Notes: a model not told the origin generated them from the sequence alone. DNA of 20,340 nt from Pleurobrachia bachei (GCA_000695325.1 AVPN01000222.1:1-20340); one strand, 5' to 3'; counted from the first letter of the stretch, positions 1 through 7,125 are shown. Numbers and translations are program-made.

Positions 1-240
1 TATTAGTTTTGTTAGTCATAAACAAAACAACTAAGCCAACAAAAAAACAATAAAATTCACCGAAAAAGCCAACAAAATTAACAAAAAGCAGCAGACTAAC
101 AAAACCAACAAACAAAATCAACAAAACCAACAAACAAAACCAACAAACAAAACTAACAAAACTAACAAACAAACAAAACCAACAAAACAAACAAAAATTT
201 TGTTATGTTTGTTTTGTTTGTTGGTGCCACAAAAACGTCC
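1..240. repeat. ACAAA-rich simple repeat
   Basis: Low-complexity tract built from ACAAA/CCAACAAA units. From about 196 the strand switches to the complementary TTTGTT composition, so the end of the tract can fold back on the rest. No gene or splice signal is seen here. It forms the left boundary of the snoRNA locus. Confidence 0.9.
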
Positions 241-438
241 ATACTACCAACAACCAACATGAGACCCCCCCCTTTTAAACCAGTGAATCAGAAAAGTAGA
301 GATGACATGGAACTTACATTTTGAAGCATGATCTAATCCGAAGGAAACATCTTTTACCACTTACAGCTCGAACACCTGGAATTGAAGAGATGTTAGATCA
401 AGCTAAACCAATCATGCTAGAATGTAGTTATTTGATTA

Positions 439-516
439 GAAATCAGAAGGAAGGCAGCACCGTAATTCAGTCATCTTAGTTCAGTGTGACAATTTGGTGT
501 TACTTCATCAGGTTAA
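439..516 (-). ncRNA. SNORD83: C/D snoRNA guiding 18S Am468 (SNORD83-like), copy A
   Basis: Box D is at 443-446 and box C at 506-511, with the acceptor 67 nt away. Plus-strand bases after box D match 13 nt of 18S (AAGGAAGGCAGCA). The fifth base is the A six residues after the U14 target C462, that is A468 (yeast A420, snR52). An internal TCATCT/TCAG pair near 470-480 serves as C'/D'. The second guide is not recognised. Confidence 0.85.
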
Positions 517-639
517 TACGAAATCCCCGGGGAAAGATAGAAACTAACTGACCTTTTGATTTGGAGAAGGTAACAAGTCCGAAAAGAGGTTCTGTGGGGA
601 AATAACAGATGGTGAGAAGCAAGTTAACAGGACCAGGAA

Positions 640-679
640 CACAATAACATCTTCACAACAAAGTCTCTTAACATCAATT
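640..679. other. 40-nt segment that is the unreversed complement of its duplicate
   Basis: Each of the 40 bases is the Watson-Crick complement of the base at the same aligned position in 4264-4303, read in the same direction. Flanks on both sides align as direct repeats. This is neither an inversion nor a reverse complement. In the other copy the segment holds a box D (TCAG 4286-4289) exactly 70 nt from its acceptor; here that box reads AGTC, so copy A looks like the altered one. Confidence 0.95.
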
Positions 680-815
680 CAAACATGGAAGATTCTTTAC
701 AATTTATCATCAGGATATTGGATAGTTTCGAAGTATGTAGTTGAGGAAAACAAACCTGGAAGGAAACAATCGGGTTAGAAATCTCAATTGATAGAAGGGT
801 GTTACTGTAAAAAAG

Positions 816-891
816 GGGTTCAGATTTAAAAAGCTCTTGTTAGGTATCACCGCTGAAAGCTCAACAACAAATGGGGTTGATCATCATATTA
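816..891 (-). ncRNA. SNORD36: C/D snoRNA guiding 18S Am668 (SNORD36-like), copy A
   Basis: Box D 820-823, box C 881-886, 64 nt from the acceptor at 756. The guide matches 18S over 11 nt (TTAAAAAGCTC), and the fifth base is the first A of the AAAAA run, human 18S A668 (yeast A619, snR47). The second guide near box C is not recognised. Confidence 0.85.
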
Positions 892-1039
892 GATGAAAGT
901 GGACCAATGAGGTTGATGACGAACCTGATAGATAGAAGTACATCCGGAGAGTTGGCAGACGGCATCACAACTTAATCCTGAAGAGATGATAGTGGTTAGA
1001 AAAGCTGAAAATAATTATGCAACTAAGATTGATTCGTTA

Positions 1040-1107
1040 AATATCAGGCTTAGGGATATGTTGTCTTCAACCAACAGTCCAAGAGAGCTGGGTGTGTCAT
1101 CACATAA
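1040..1107 (-). ncRNA. C/D snoRNA, unassigned target, copy 1 of 4
   Basis: Box D 1044-1047, box C 1097-1102 (GTGATGA), 66 nt from the acceptor. The region before box C reads GAGCTGGGT, a 9-nt match to conserved 28S GTGAGCTGGGTTTAG near yeast Gm2791/Gm2793. The D' box there is degenerate, so the target base is uncertain. The box-D guide is not recognised. Copies lie at 4660, 8179 and 9668. Confidence 0.7.
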
Positions 1108-1257
1108 AACTACTACCAACTCGATTTAGATGAGCAACTTACCAAGTTCATGAAGAGAGTCTGTTAGAGCCAAGTCCAAATACTGACATCTGAGAAAGGT
1201 ATAAAAAATTTAGGGTTCCGTTCCAATTGATTAAGGAAAAATGTGATGTCAAGAATA

Positions 1258-1331
1258 CATTTCAGTCTTAGATGTTCTGGAAAGAGGTCTACAGTTTACA
1301 TCAGAGTGGTGCATGTGTATCATCATATCTG
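1258..1331 (-). ncRNA. SNORD32: C/D snoRNA guiding 18S Gm1328 (SNORD32-like), copy 1 of 4
   Basis: Box D 1262-1265, box C 1320-1325, D' in TCAGAGTGG near 1301. The D' guide matches 18S GTGGTGCATG (10 nt) with the fifth base at G1328 (yeast G1271, snR40). The box-D guide matches CTTAGATGTTCTGG (14 nt) of the common eukaryotic 18S, predicting methylation of the A equivalent to human A1506, not a site I know. The acceptor is 72 nt away. Confidence 0.85.
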
Positions 1332-1484
1332 GTATTGGGAGGCAGGACTGACAGTTCGAACTTACCATTTGAGATGAAGATGTGCTTGGTTCGGACCAGA
1401 TAACAGGTTGTAGTAAAACCTGTGGGTAAAAAGGGTTAGAAATCATAGACCTATCATCGGAAACCATTCGAGTATGGTGATTTA

Positions 1485-1625
1485 GGTTGTCATTTGCATG
1501 GTTTATCCCCGTGGTAACAGACACGTAGTATCGTCCACGAGACGCAAGGAATATGCAATGGAGATGTGAATCTCTTGGTATGCAACAGTATGGAGGACAA
1601 TACCATATATGGGTATAATCCAGAC
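1485..1625 (-). ncRNA. H/ACA-like snoRNA candidate, copy A
   Basis: The 288-nt intron 1420-1707 has no C/D boxes. A hairpin spans about 1491-1562, with lower stem TTGCAT/ATGCAA, upper stem CGTGG/CCACG and an internal loop like a pseudouridylation pocket. On the minus strand an ACA follows it directly (1488-1490) and lies three bases from the point where similarity to copy B drops. A second hairpin TGGTAT/ATACCA lies at 1576-1605. The hinge has only an imperfect box H (AGAGAT). I see no target match. Confidence 0.5.
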
Positions 1626-1845
1626 ACCATCGGGCTGCCCTGGTGGTGGCAAAACCTCCAGGGAACACCCAGTCGCAGAAAAAGAAACAAAAAAAAGAGC
1701 TTCTTACCTGCTATTGATATCTGGTAGATCCTGCCAGCGAAGTCAGTGGAAATGTTCCGATCGATCCTTCTTTATCTATCGGAGAGAAACAGTGTTAGAA
1801 ATACAGATGATTCAAGACAGAGCTGTAGCAGCATCGTCAATAATT

Positions 1846-1923
1846 TAAATTCAGACATCCAAGGAAGTAAAACTTCATGAATTATCAGTGGAAACTGCGA
1901 TGGAGGAAATTTCATCAGAAAAG
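1846..1923 (-). ncRNA. SNORD14: U14 snoRNA, copy 1 of 3
   Basis: Box D 1851-1854, box C 1912-1917. The box-D guide matches 13 nt of 18S (ACATCCAAGGAAG) with the fifth base at C462, the U14 methylation site. The D' region carries the second U14 domain: GAAACTGCGA (10 nt), matching 18S around 83-92, used in pre-rRNA processing. The acceptor is 75 nt away. Both diagnostic elements are present and in the right order. Confidence 0.93.
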
Positions 1924-2006
1924 AAGACTTAGATTAGTTAAATTGGAGAAACTTACCAGGAAAAGGAGAGATAAGTAGACACGTACACAAGTAATCTCAG
2001 TACTTC

Positions 2007-2314
2007 CTGAGGATACAAGAAGGAGTGTTAAAACCAATCAAATCTATCCAGGGAATGACAATAAAAGATTAGTAAGCGTTCATCTCTCATAATCTTCGCT
2101 CAGCTACCCCCACGTTAGCCTTAAAATTGGTATAATATTCATAGATAGGGATAGGGTATATTGCCAACATACAAAAGCCCTAAGGCAAGAAAAAGTAATA
2201 AAGTTCTACTATAGCAGTATATGACTAACGTGAGAGATCGGCAGGTCAGGTTAAATCATTACGCTTGGTATTTTGATAAGTTTCATACCGGGTTTTTGGA
2301 TCTTGATTTCTTAC
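2007..2314 (-). other. 300-nt intron without a recognisable snoRNA, copy A
   Basis: Intron between exon 1957-2006 and the acceptor/donor junction at 2314/2315. No C/D pair has the usual spacing. It can fold: minus-strand CACGTTAG pairs with CTAACGTG about 130 nt on, TTGCC pairs with GGCAA inside, and AAGATTA/TAATCTT forms another hairpin. It could hold a structured RNA. I do not recognise it. Confidence 0.4.
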
Positions 2315-2382
2315 CTGAAACAGGTAAAATATTGGTTAGAATAGGATAAGAGCTTGGTATAATAATGTTTACTTATTTAGCA

Positions 2383-2456
2383 CATTTCAGTCTTAGATGT
2401 TCTGGAAAGAGGTCTACAGTGTACATCAGAGTGGTGCATGTGTATCATCATATCTG
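2383..2456 (-). ncRNA. SNORD32: C/D snoRNA guiding 18S Gm1328 (SNORD32-like), copy 2 of 4
   Basis: Box D 2387-2390, box C 2445-2450. Same two guides as 1258-1331, from which it differs by one base. The 72-nt spacing supports an acceptor at 2315, directly adjacent to a GTAAG donor. Confidence 0.85.
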
Positions 2457-2628
2457 GTAATGGGAGATATAAGGATAGGGGATGAACTACATACCTTGAG
2501 AAGTATTGAAGGGGTCTGAAGAGGTTCAGCGACATGGTTTCGGATTCTCCATTGCTGTAATCGTCTGAACGGAAGGAAAATTGGTTAGAAGCTTGAAACA
2601 ATCGGAAATCATAGGTGATTTGTAGAAG

Positions 2629-2665
2629 GAGATCAGCAAAGATTATATGTTGTCAACTCAGAAAA
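2629..2665 (-). pseudogene. truncated SNORD65-like snoRNA
   Basis: Retains box D (2633-2636, 68 nt from the acceptor) and the first guide, then is cut at 2665 by the hairpin insertion. Box D', the Um627 guide and box C, present in 6262-6337, are missing. Confidence 0.8.
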
Positions 2666-2746
2666 TGAGATAGAGACTTGAAATTTTGCAGCGAGGTAGA
2701 ACTCGACGTGGTCTACCTAACTACAAAATTTCAAGTCTCTATCTCA
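2666..2746. repeat. 81-nt perfect-arm hairpin (pre-miRNA-like or snap-back)
   Basis: Arms 2666-2688 and 2724-2746 are 23-bp exact reverse complements. Inside, 2694-2700 pairs with 2712-2718 (7 bp) around an 11-nt loop. Size and shape resemble a microRNA precursor, but the arms are perfectly paired and it sits at a duplication breakpoint, so a fold-back rearrangement is as likely. Confidence 0.85.
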
Positions 2747-3110
2747 TCAGGGGGTGGAGTAATGGCCGTGGGAAATTTCACAAAACCCAAGTGAGGGCTA
2801 TTTTAGCTTGGGTTTTCCTTTATAAAAAATATCTTTTAAAAGATAAATTTTATTTTGTACGCCGCGCGGTATGGTATACCGTTAACACCGCGCGGCGTAC
2901 AAAAGCATCGTTGTTTGTTAAAATCGCGCGCTGCGGTAATCGGGCCCGAAATCCACAGTTGCCGTAACAGGGTTCTGAAGGCGCCAATAGTCCATTCCCC
3001 GACTTGGCGGAGTAAAACCGGGCCTGTCTGGCGTCGCAGACCCGATCCGAGCGCAACGTGAATCAAATGGAGTATGGCGCCATCGGGCTGACTCACCCAA
3101 GAAGCAATCC
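2747..3110. other. GC-rich hairpin-bearing insertion
   Basis: Composition changes sharply from the AT-rich surroundings, especially 2925-3100. Inverted repeats: 2782-2791 with 2807-2816 (10 bp), the palindrome 2830-2845, and 2853-2870 with 2887-2904 (18 bp exact, 16-nt loop). A minus-strand AATAAA lies at 2849-2854. Open frames here are short and mutually overlapping on both strands. It could be a non-autonomous transposon remnant; I see no terminal repeats or target-site duplication that prove it. Confidence 0.5.
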
Positions 3111-3347
3111 CAGATATTTCCAGTTATACAAGTCAAAACAACCAATTAACGAAGGTAATAAATAAAGTTTACAATTGACAAATGATAGCACGTAAAATTA
3201 GAGTCCATCTAAAAAATCTTGTGATCTGTAGTTCATCCATCGTTACTTCAGATTTCCCATATTCCAGCTTGCCGAACTTTCCAGAATCCTGAAACAAGGC
3301 GGTTAGAAATTAGGAAACAAAAGAAGAAGTTTCCAGATAGTACTAAA

Positions 3348-3452
3348 TAAATCAGAGTAACTATAACAAAAGTTATTCCTCACTAGGTTTAGCCGGATAC
3401 AATAACTGTATCACAACCAAATAGGAACAGATATAGATGATCATCAGAATAG
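3348..3452 (-). ncRNA. C/D snoRNA with 28S AGTAACTATGAC guide
   Basis: Box D 3352-3355, box C 3441-3446, 63 nt from the acceptor at 3289. The guide pairs with conserved 28S GAGTAACTATGAC over 12-13 nt with one G-U pair; the fifth base is the second A of AGTAA. I know no methylation there, so the site is a prediction. The RNA is longer than most here (about 105 nt). Confidence 0.75.
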
Positions 3453-3607
3453 ATAGAACAGTAATAGAGAACGTTAACTCACCAGTGCAAGAAGAAATCT
3501 TGAAACGAAGCCAACCGATCCAGGAAAGAAAGGACTCAAGACACCTGTGAAATAGGGATGATTAAAACGAGTTACCAGTCAAACAGCATCTTAGATTTTA
3601 AGTTGCA

Positions 3608-3680
3608 AATGTCAGTTTATGTAGCCAAAGAATTATCATCAGATTAAGTCTGATTCGTCATCTTGATATCATCACACTAA
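3608..3680 (-). ncRNA. SNORD82: C/D snoRNA guiding 18S Am1678 (SNORD82-like)
   Basis: Box D 3612-3615, overlapping C'/D' at 3636-3642, box C 3669-3674, 67 nt from the acceptor. The D' guide matches 18S ATTAAGTC, and the fifth base is the A located 25 nt before C1703, that is A1678. The box-D guide contains GTAGCCAAA as in 28S GGTAGCCAAATG, but mispairs at position five. Confidence 0.75.
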
Positions 3681-3832
3681 ACAAACAGACAGGAAAACAT
3701 ACGAAAACATACCAGTTTGGACAGGGAAAAGAAGCGGCCAGCAGAGATATATGGAGTTTCAGCAGAACCTGGGTAAATAGAATGTTAGAAAAGCCGGTGA
3801 AAGATCAAATTCGCGTTACCAAGGACATATAA

Positions 3833-3903
3833 AACTTCAGATTGTAGCCATTAAGTTATCACCAGATTAAAGTCTGATTCGTCATCTTGGATCATCATTT
3901 TAA
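3833..3903 (-). ncRNA. degenerate SNORD82-like C/D copy
   Basis: Box D 3837-3840, box C 3892-3897, 68 nt from the acceptor. Related to 3608-3680, but an extra A within the guide (ATTAAAGTC) breaks the 18S match and D' reads CCAG. It may be losing function or have a new target. Confidence 0.6.
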
Positions 3904-4063
3904 ACCAGTGAATCAGAAAAGTAGAGATGACATTGAACTTACATTTTGAAGCATGATCTAATCCGAAGGAAACATCTTTTACCACTTACAGCTCGAACAC
4001 CTGGAATTGAAGAGATGTTAGATCAAGCTAAACCAATCATGCTAGAATGTAGTTATTTGATTA

Positions 4064-4140
4064 GAAATCAGAAGGAAGGCAGCACCGTAATTCAGTCATC
4101 TTACTTCAGTGTGACAATTTGGTGTTACTTCATCAGGTTA
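4064..4140 (-). ncRNA. SNORD83: C/D snoRNA guiding 18S Am468 (SNORD83-like), copy B
   Basis: Duplicate of 439-516, with box D 4068-4071, box C 4130-4135 and an identical 18S guide. A single base differs near the internal D' box. Confidence 0.85.
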
Positions 4141-4281
4141 ATACGAAATACCCGGGAAAGATAGAAACTAACTGACCTTTTAATTTGGAGAAGGTAACAA
4201 GTCCGAAAAGAGGTTCTGTGGAGAATTAACAGATGGTTAGAAGCAAGTTAACGGGACCAGGAAGTGTTATTGTAGAAGTGT

Positions 4282-4340
4282 TGTTTCAGAGAATTGTAGT
4301 TAACAAACATGGATGATTCTTTACAATTTATCATCAGGAT
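4282..4340 (-). ncRNA. possible short C/D snoRNA, copy B only
   Basis: Box D TCAG 4286-4289 lies 70 nt from the acceptor at 4216, the spacing seen elsewhere. The only box C candidate is TCATCA 4329-4334, giving an RNA of about 58 nt whose 5' end would overlap predicted exon 4325-4375. Either that exon is shorter (a U12-like ATATCC donor is present) or this is not a functional snoRNA. The guide has no rRNA match I recognise. The copy A counterpart lost box D in the complemented segment. Confidence 0.4.
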
Positions 4341-4438
4341 ATTGGATAGTTTCGAAGTAGTTGAGGAAAACAAACCTGGAAGGAAACAATGGGGTCAGAA
4401 ATCTCAATTGAGAGGAGAAGGGTGTTACTGTATAAAAG

Positions 4439-4514
4439 GGGTTCAGATTTAAAAAGCTCTTGTTAGGTATCACCGCTGAAAGCTCAACAACAAATGGGGT
4501 TGATCATCATATTA
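4439..4514 (-). ncRNA. SNORD36: C/D snoRNA guiding 18S Am668 (SNORD36-like), copy B
   Basis: Box D 4443-4446 and box C 4504-4509. The RNA core is identical to 816-891, although flanking exon and branch-site sequence has diverged (the branch site here reads TTCTGAC), which suggests selection on the RNA. Confidence 0.85.
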
Positions 4515-4659
4515 GATGAAAGTGGACCAATGAGGTTGATGACGAACCTGATAGATAGAAGTACATCCGGAGAGTTGGCAAACGGCATCACAAATTAATC
4601 CTGAAGGGATAATAGTCATTAGAAGCTGAGAATAACAATGCTACTAATATTGATTCGTT

Positions 4660-4728
4660 AAATATCAGGTTTAGGGATATGTTGTCTTCAACTAACAGTC
4701 CAAGAGAGCTGGGTGTGTCATCACTTAA
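4660..4728 (-). ncRNA. C/D snoRNA, unassigned target, copy 2 of 4
   Basis: Box D 4664-4667, box C 4718-4723. The core is nearly identical to 1040-1107, while the neighbouring exon (4766-4810) has diverged strongly from its copy A counterpart. Confidence 0.7.
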
Positions 4729-4876
4729 AATAACTAGCAACAAGATTTAAATGGGGCCAACTTACTTCGTTCAAGAATAGTCTGTTAGAGCCAAGTCTGG
4801 ATGACGGAATCTGAGAAAAGAAGGTCTTCATTAGGGTTCCGTCAAATTGATTAATGAAAATGCATTGTTAAGAATA

Positions 4877-4950
4877 AATTTCAGTCTTAGATGTTCTGGA
4901 AAGAGGTCTACAGTGTACATCAGAGTGGTGCATGTGTATCATCATATCTG
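4877..4950 (-). ncRNA. SNORD32: C/D snoRNA guiding 18S Gm1328 (SNORD32-like), copy 3 of 4
   Basis: Box D 4881-4884, box C 4939-4944. Core identical to the other copies; intron flanks differ from copy 1. Confidence 0.85.
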
Positions 4951-5115
4951 GTTATTGCAGCTAGGGCTGATAGTTCTAACTTACCATTCGAGATGAAGAT
5001 GACAATGTTTCAGACCATCAATTCAAGACAACTGCATGTAGTACAACCTGTGAATAAGCCGGGTTAGAAAAAAATATAACCAATTATATCGAAAACATCT
5101 GAGCATGGTTATGAA

Positions 5116-5256
5116 AGTTGTCATTTGCATGGTTTATCCCCGTGGTAACAGACACGTAGTATCGTCCACGAGACGCAAGGAATATGCAATGGAGATGTGA
5201 ATCTCTTGGTATGCAACAGTATGGAGGACAATACCATATATGGGTATAATCCAGAC
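5116..5256 (-). ncRNA. H/ACA-like snoRNA candidate, copy B
   Basis: Identical to 1485-1625 across both hairpins and the ACA, while the downstream intron flank (5050-5115) is unrelated to copy A. The sharp conservation edge at the ACA is the best argument for a functional RNA. Confidence 0.5.
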
Positions 5257-5476
5257 ACCATCGGGCTGCCCTGGTGGTGGCAAAACCTCCAGGGAACACC
5301 CAGTCGCAGAAAAAGAAACAAAAAAAAGAGCTTCTTACCTGCTATTGATATCTGGTAGATCCTGCCAGCGAAGTCAGTGGAAATATTCCGATCGATCCTT
5401 TTTTATCTATCGGAGAGAAACGGTGTTAGAAATACAGATGATTCAAGACAGAGCTGGAGCAGCATCGTCAATAATT

Positions 5477-5556
5477 TAAATTCAGACATCCAAGGAAGTA
5501 AAACTTCACATGAATTATCAGTGGAAACTGCGATGGAGGAAATTTCATCAGAAAAG
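5477..5556 (-). ncRNA. SNORD14: U14 snoRNA, copy 2 of 3
   Basis: Box D 5482-5485, box C 5545-5550. Both U14 rRNA-pairing domains are intact. It differs from copy 1 by two extra bases between the domains. Confidence 0.93.
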
Positions 5557-5639
5557 AAGACTTAGATAAGTTAAATTGGAGAAACTTACCAGGAAAAGGA
5601 GAGATAAGTAGACACGTACACAAGTAATCTCAGTACTTC

Positions 5640-5947
5640 CTGAGGATACAAGAAGGAGTGTTAAAACCAATCAAATCTATCCAGGGAATGACAATAAAAG
5701 ATTAGTAAGCGTTCATCTCTCATAATCTTCGCTCAGCTACCCCCACGTTAGCCTTAAAATTGGTATAATATTCATAGATATTTATAGGGTATATTGCCAA
5801 CATACAAAAGCCCTAAGGCAAGAAAAAGTAATAAAGTTCTACTATAGCAGTATATGACTAACGTGAGAGATCGGCAGGTCAGGTTAAATCATTACGCTTG
5901 GTATTTTGATAAGTTTCATACCGGGTTTTTGGATCTTGATTTCTTAC
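5640..5947 (-). other. 300-nt intron without a recognisable snoRNA, copy B
   Basis: Nearly identical to 2007-2314 (a few bases differ around 5781), with the same predicted hairpins. The surrounding exons are equally similar, so identity here reflects recent copying and is not evidence of function. Confidence 0.4.
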
Positions 5948-6015
5948 CTGAAACAGGTAAAATATTGGTTAGAATAGGATAAGAGCTTGGTATAATAATG
6001 TTTACTTATTTAGCA

Positions 6016-6089
6016 CATTTCAGTCTTAGATGTTCTGGAAAGAGGTCTACAGTGTACATCAGAGTGGTGCATGTGTATCATCATATCTG
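6016..6089 (-). ncRNA. SNORD32: C/D snoRNA guiding 18S Gm1328 (SNORD32-like), copy 4 of 4
   Basis: Box D 6020-6023, box C 6078-6083. Equivalent of copy 2 in the right-hand block. Confidence 0.85.
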
Positions 6090-6261
6090 GTAATGGGAGA
6101 TATAAGGATAGGGGATGAACTACATACCTTGAGAAGTATTGAAGGGGTCTGAAGAGGTTCAGCGACATGGTTTCGGATTCTCCATTGCTGTAATCGTCTG
6201 AACGGAAGGAAAATTGGTTAGAAGCTTGAAACAATCGGAAATGATAGGTGATTTGTAGAAG

Positions 6262-6337
6262 GAGATCAGCAAAGATTATATGTTGTCAACTCAGAAAGGT
6301 CAGACGGTAATTCCAATAAACATCACGTCAAAATAAA
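6262..6337 (-). ncRNA. SNORD65: C/D snoRNA guiding 18S Um627 (SNORD65-like), copy 1
   Basis: Box D 6266-6269 (68 nt from the acceptor), D' 6300-6303, box C 6320-6326 (GTGATGT). The D' guide matches 18S CGGTAATTCCA (11 nt) with the fifth base at U627. The box-D guide matches CAAAGATTA near 18S 37-45, which would place a methyl on G41, a site I do not know. A stronger TGATGA near 6353 abuts the donor and seems too far right. Confidence 0.75.
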
Positions 6338-6491
6338 GAAAGCGACACATGATCATCATCTTACCTAGTGGTAGTTTTGCAGGTTCTTCGGAAATCTAGA
6401 AATGTTATCTCAGTTCACAAATTATCCTGAAAAAAGACACTGTTTAGCAACAAATGAGTTGAATTATAGGCAAATATGATTTTTAATTTTA

Positions 6492-6564
6492 GTGATCAGC
6501 AAAGATTATATGTTGTCAACTCAGAAAAGTCAGACGGTAATTCCAATAAACATCATTTCAAAAT
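6492..6564 (-). ncRNA. SNORD65: C/D snoRNA guiding 18S Um627 (SNORD65-like), copy 2
   Basis: Box D 6496-6499 (69 nt from the acceptor at 6427), D' 6530-6533, box C 6550-6556 (ATGATGT). Both guides are identical to 6262-6337, one intron away. Flanks are unrelated. Confidence 0.75.
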
Positions 6565-6720
6565 AATTATGGAGCGGGCTACATGTTTTTTCATTTACCT
6601 CGGTAATGAATTGATACATAAGACTGTTGAGGTACTGTCGCTACGAGAAGATGCAACACCTGGAAGGGAGAATCAGTGTTATACAGAGTGTCTCCTGTCC
6701 AAAAGATAAATTAACAAATA

Positions 6721-6793
6721 AAGTTCAGTCTAAAAGATGTTAAAATCACTGGCAGTCAGAAGTAGTGACAATGAGTAGTTGATCATCAAAACA
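6721..6793 (-). ncRNA. C/D snoRNA guiding 18S Am512
   Basis: Box D 6725-6728, D' in CAGTCAGAAG near 6755, box C 6783-6788, 65 nt from the acceptor. The D' guide pairs with 18S AGGTAGTGACGA through GTAGTGAC plus two G-U pairs. The fifth base is A512, three after Gm509 and five before Cm517. The human equivalent is, I believe, SNORD70. The box-D guide is unassigned. Confidence 0.65.
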
Positions 6794-6919
6794 ATGGAAT
6801 TGAGGCAGATGTGGAAGTAGGAAGTACTTACCAAGAACAATGTTGTGAAGAGATCACAGACTCAGTTTTTAACAAATTAATTATTGGCCTGAAAATGATG
6901 GAAAATGTTAGTTATTTGT

Positions 6920-6983
6920 TGGATCAGAGATTTATGTTGTGATCACAGTCATGAGTTGTGTCAAAAGTTAGACATCACATAAT
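6920..6983 (-). ncRNA. weak C/D snoRNA candidate
   Basis: TCAG 6924-6927 and ACATCAC 6971-6977 (GTGATGT) could be boxes D and C. The D box is only 35 nt from the acceptor at 6889, against 63-72 nt elsewhere, and there is no rRNA match. The intron may carry a degenerate RNA. Confidence 0.3.
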
Positions 6984-7125
6984 AATTCAGGGATTAAATG
7001 TAGTTGGGACTCACCGGAAACGGAAGAACAGGGCCATCCAATTGTATCTCAACACCAACTGAACTGCGTGAAGAGGAGGTGTTACAAGGAGGAGACGTTA
7101 AATAGAATCAATTACTATTAGAGTT

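Larger units (their letters stand above)
273..2665. repeat. left copy (A) of a large duplicated snoRNA block
   Basis: Homologous to 3898-6298 at an offset of 3625-3633 bp. Similarity is uneven. The part from about 1850 to 2660 is nearly identical. From 590 to 1480, snoRNA cores are conserved while exons and intron flanks have diverged. The right end is cut at 2665, inside a SNORD65-like RNA, where a hairpin-rich insertion begins. Confidence 0.9.
318..6197 (-). other. host gene exons, 3' part (two copies of one block)
   Basis: Predicted exons: 6128-6197, 5590-5639, 5339-5406, 4985-5047, 4766-4810, 4548-4600, 4325-4375, 4177-4215, 3943-4000, 3713-3768, 3483-3544, 3247-3288; left copy 2495-2564, 1957-2006, 1708-1775, 1366-1419, 1143-1189, 925-977, 701-755, 553-591, 318-375. 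Exons 925-977 and 4548-4600 need a weak donor (CAG|GTTCGT). Exons 701-755 and 4325-4375 contain a TGATGA that may instead be a box C. At 2314/2315 and 5947/5948 an acceptor directly abuts a donor. Exon 3247-3288 could alternatively run on as a terminal exon to the AATAAA near 2850. Confidence 0.65.
3898..6298. repeat. right copy (B) of the duplicated snoRNA block
   Basis: Counterpart of 273-2665, with the same order: SNORD83-like, an unassigned C/D, SNORD36-like, an unassigned guide, SNORD32-like, an H/ACA-like intron, U14, a 300-nt intron without C/D RNA, SNORD32-like again, and SNORD65-like. This copy is the better preserved at 4264-4303 and at its right end. Confidence 0.9.

Noticed and set aside
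1249-1690. Minus-strand open frames over 1249-1690 and their copies at 5084-5321
   Set aside because: They run across predicted splice sites, a C/D RNA and an H/ACA-like intron, have Cys-rich composition unlike a family I know, and the repeated frames persist only because the block is duplicated.
2925-3110. GC-rich stretch considered as rRNA or bacterial contamination
   Set aside because: No rRNA segment matches, frames on both strands are short, and it is continuous with hairpin repeats that look like eukaryotic mobile DNA.
3177-3544. Possible coding 3' exons: 3483-3544 joins in frame to 3288-3177, giving a peptide ending before a TAA
   Set aside because: The frame does not continue into exon 3713-3768, and the other host exons are clearly non-coding. 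A chance frame of about 60 residues over two exons is not convincing.
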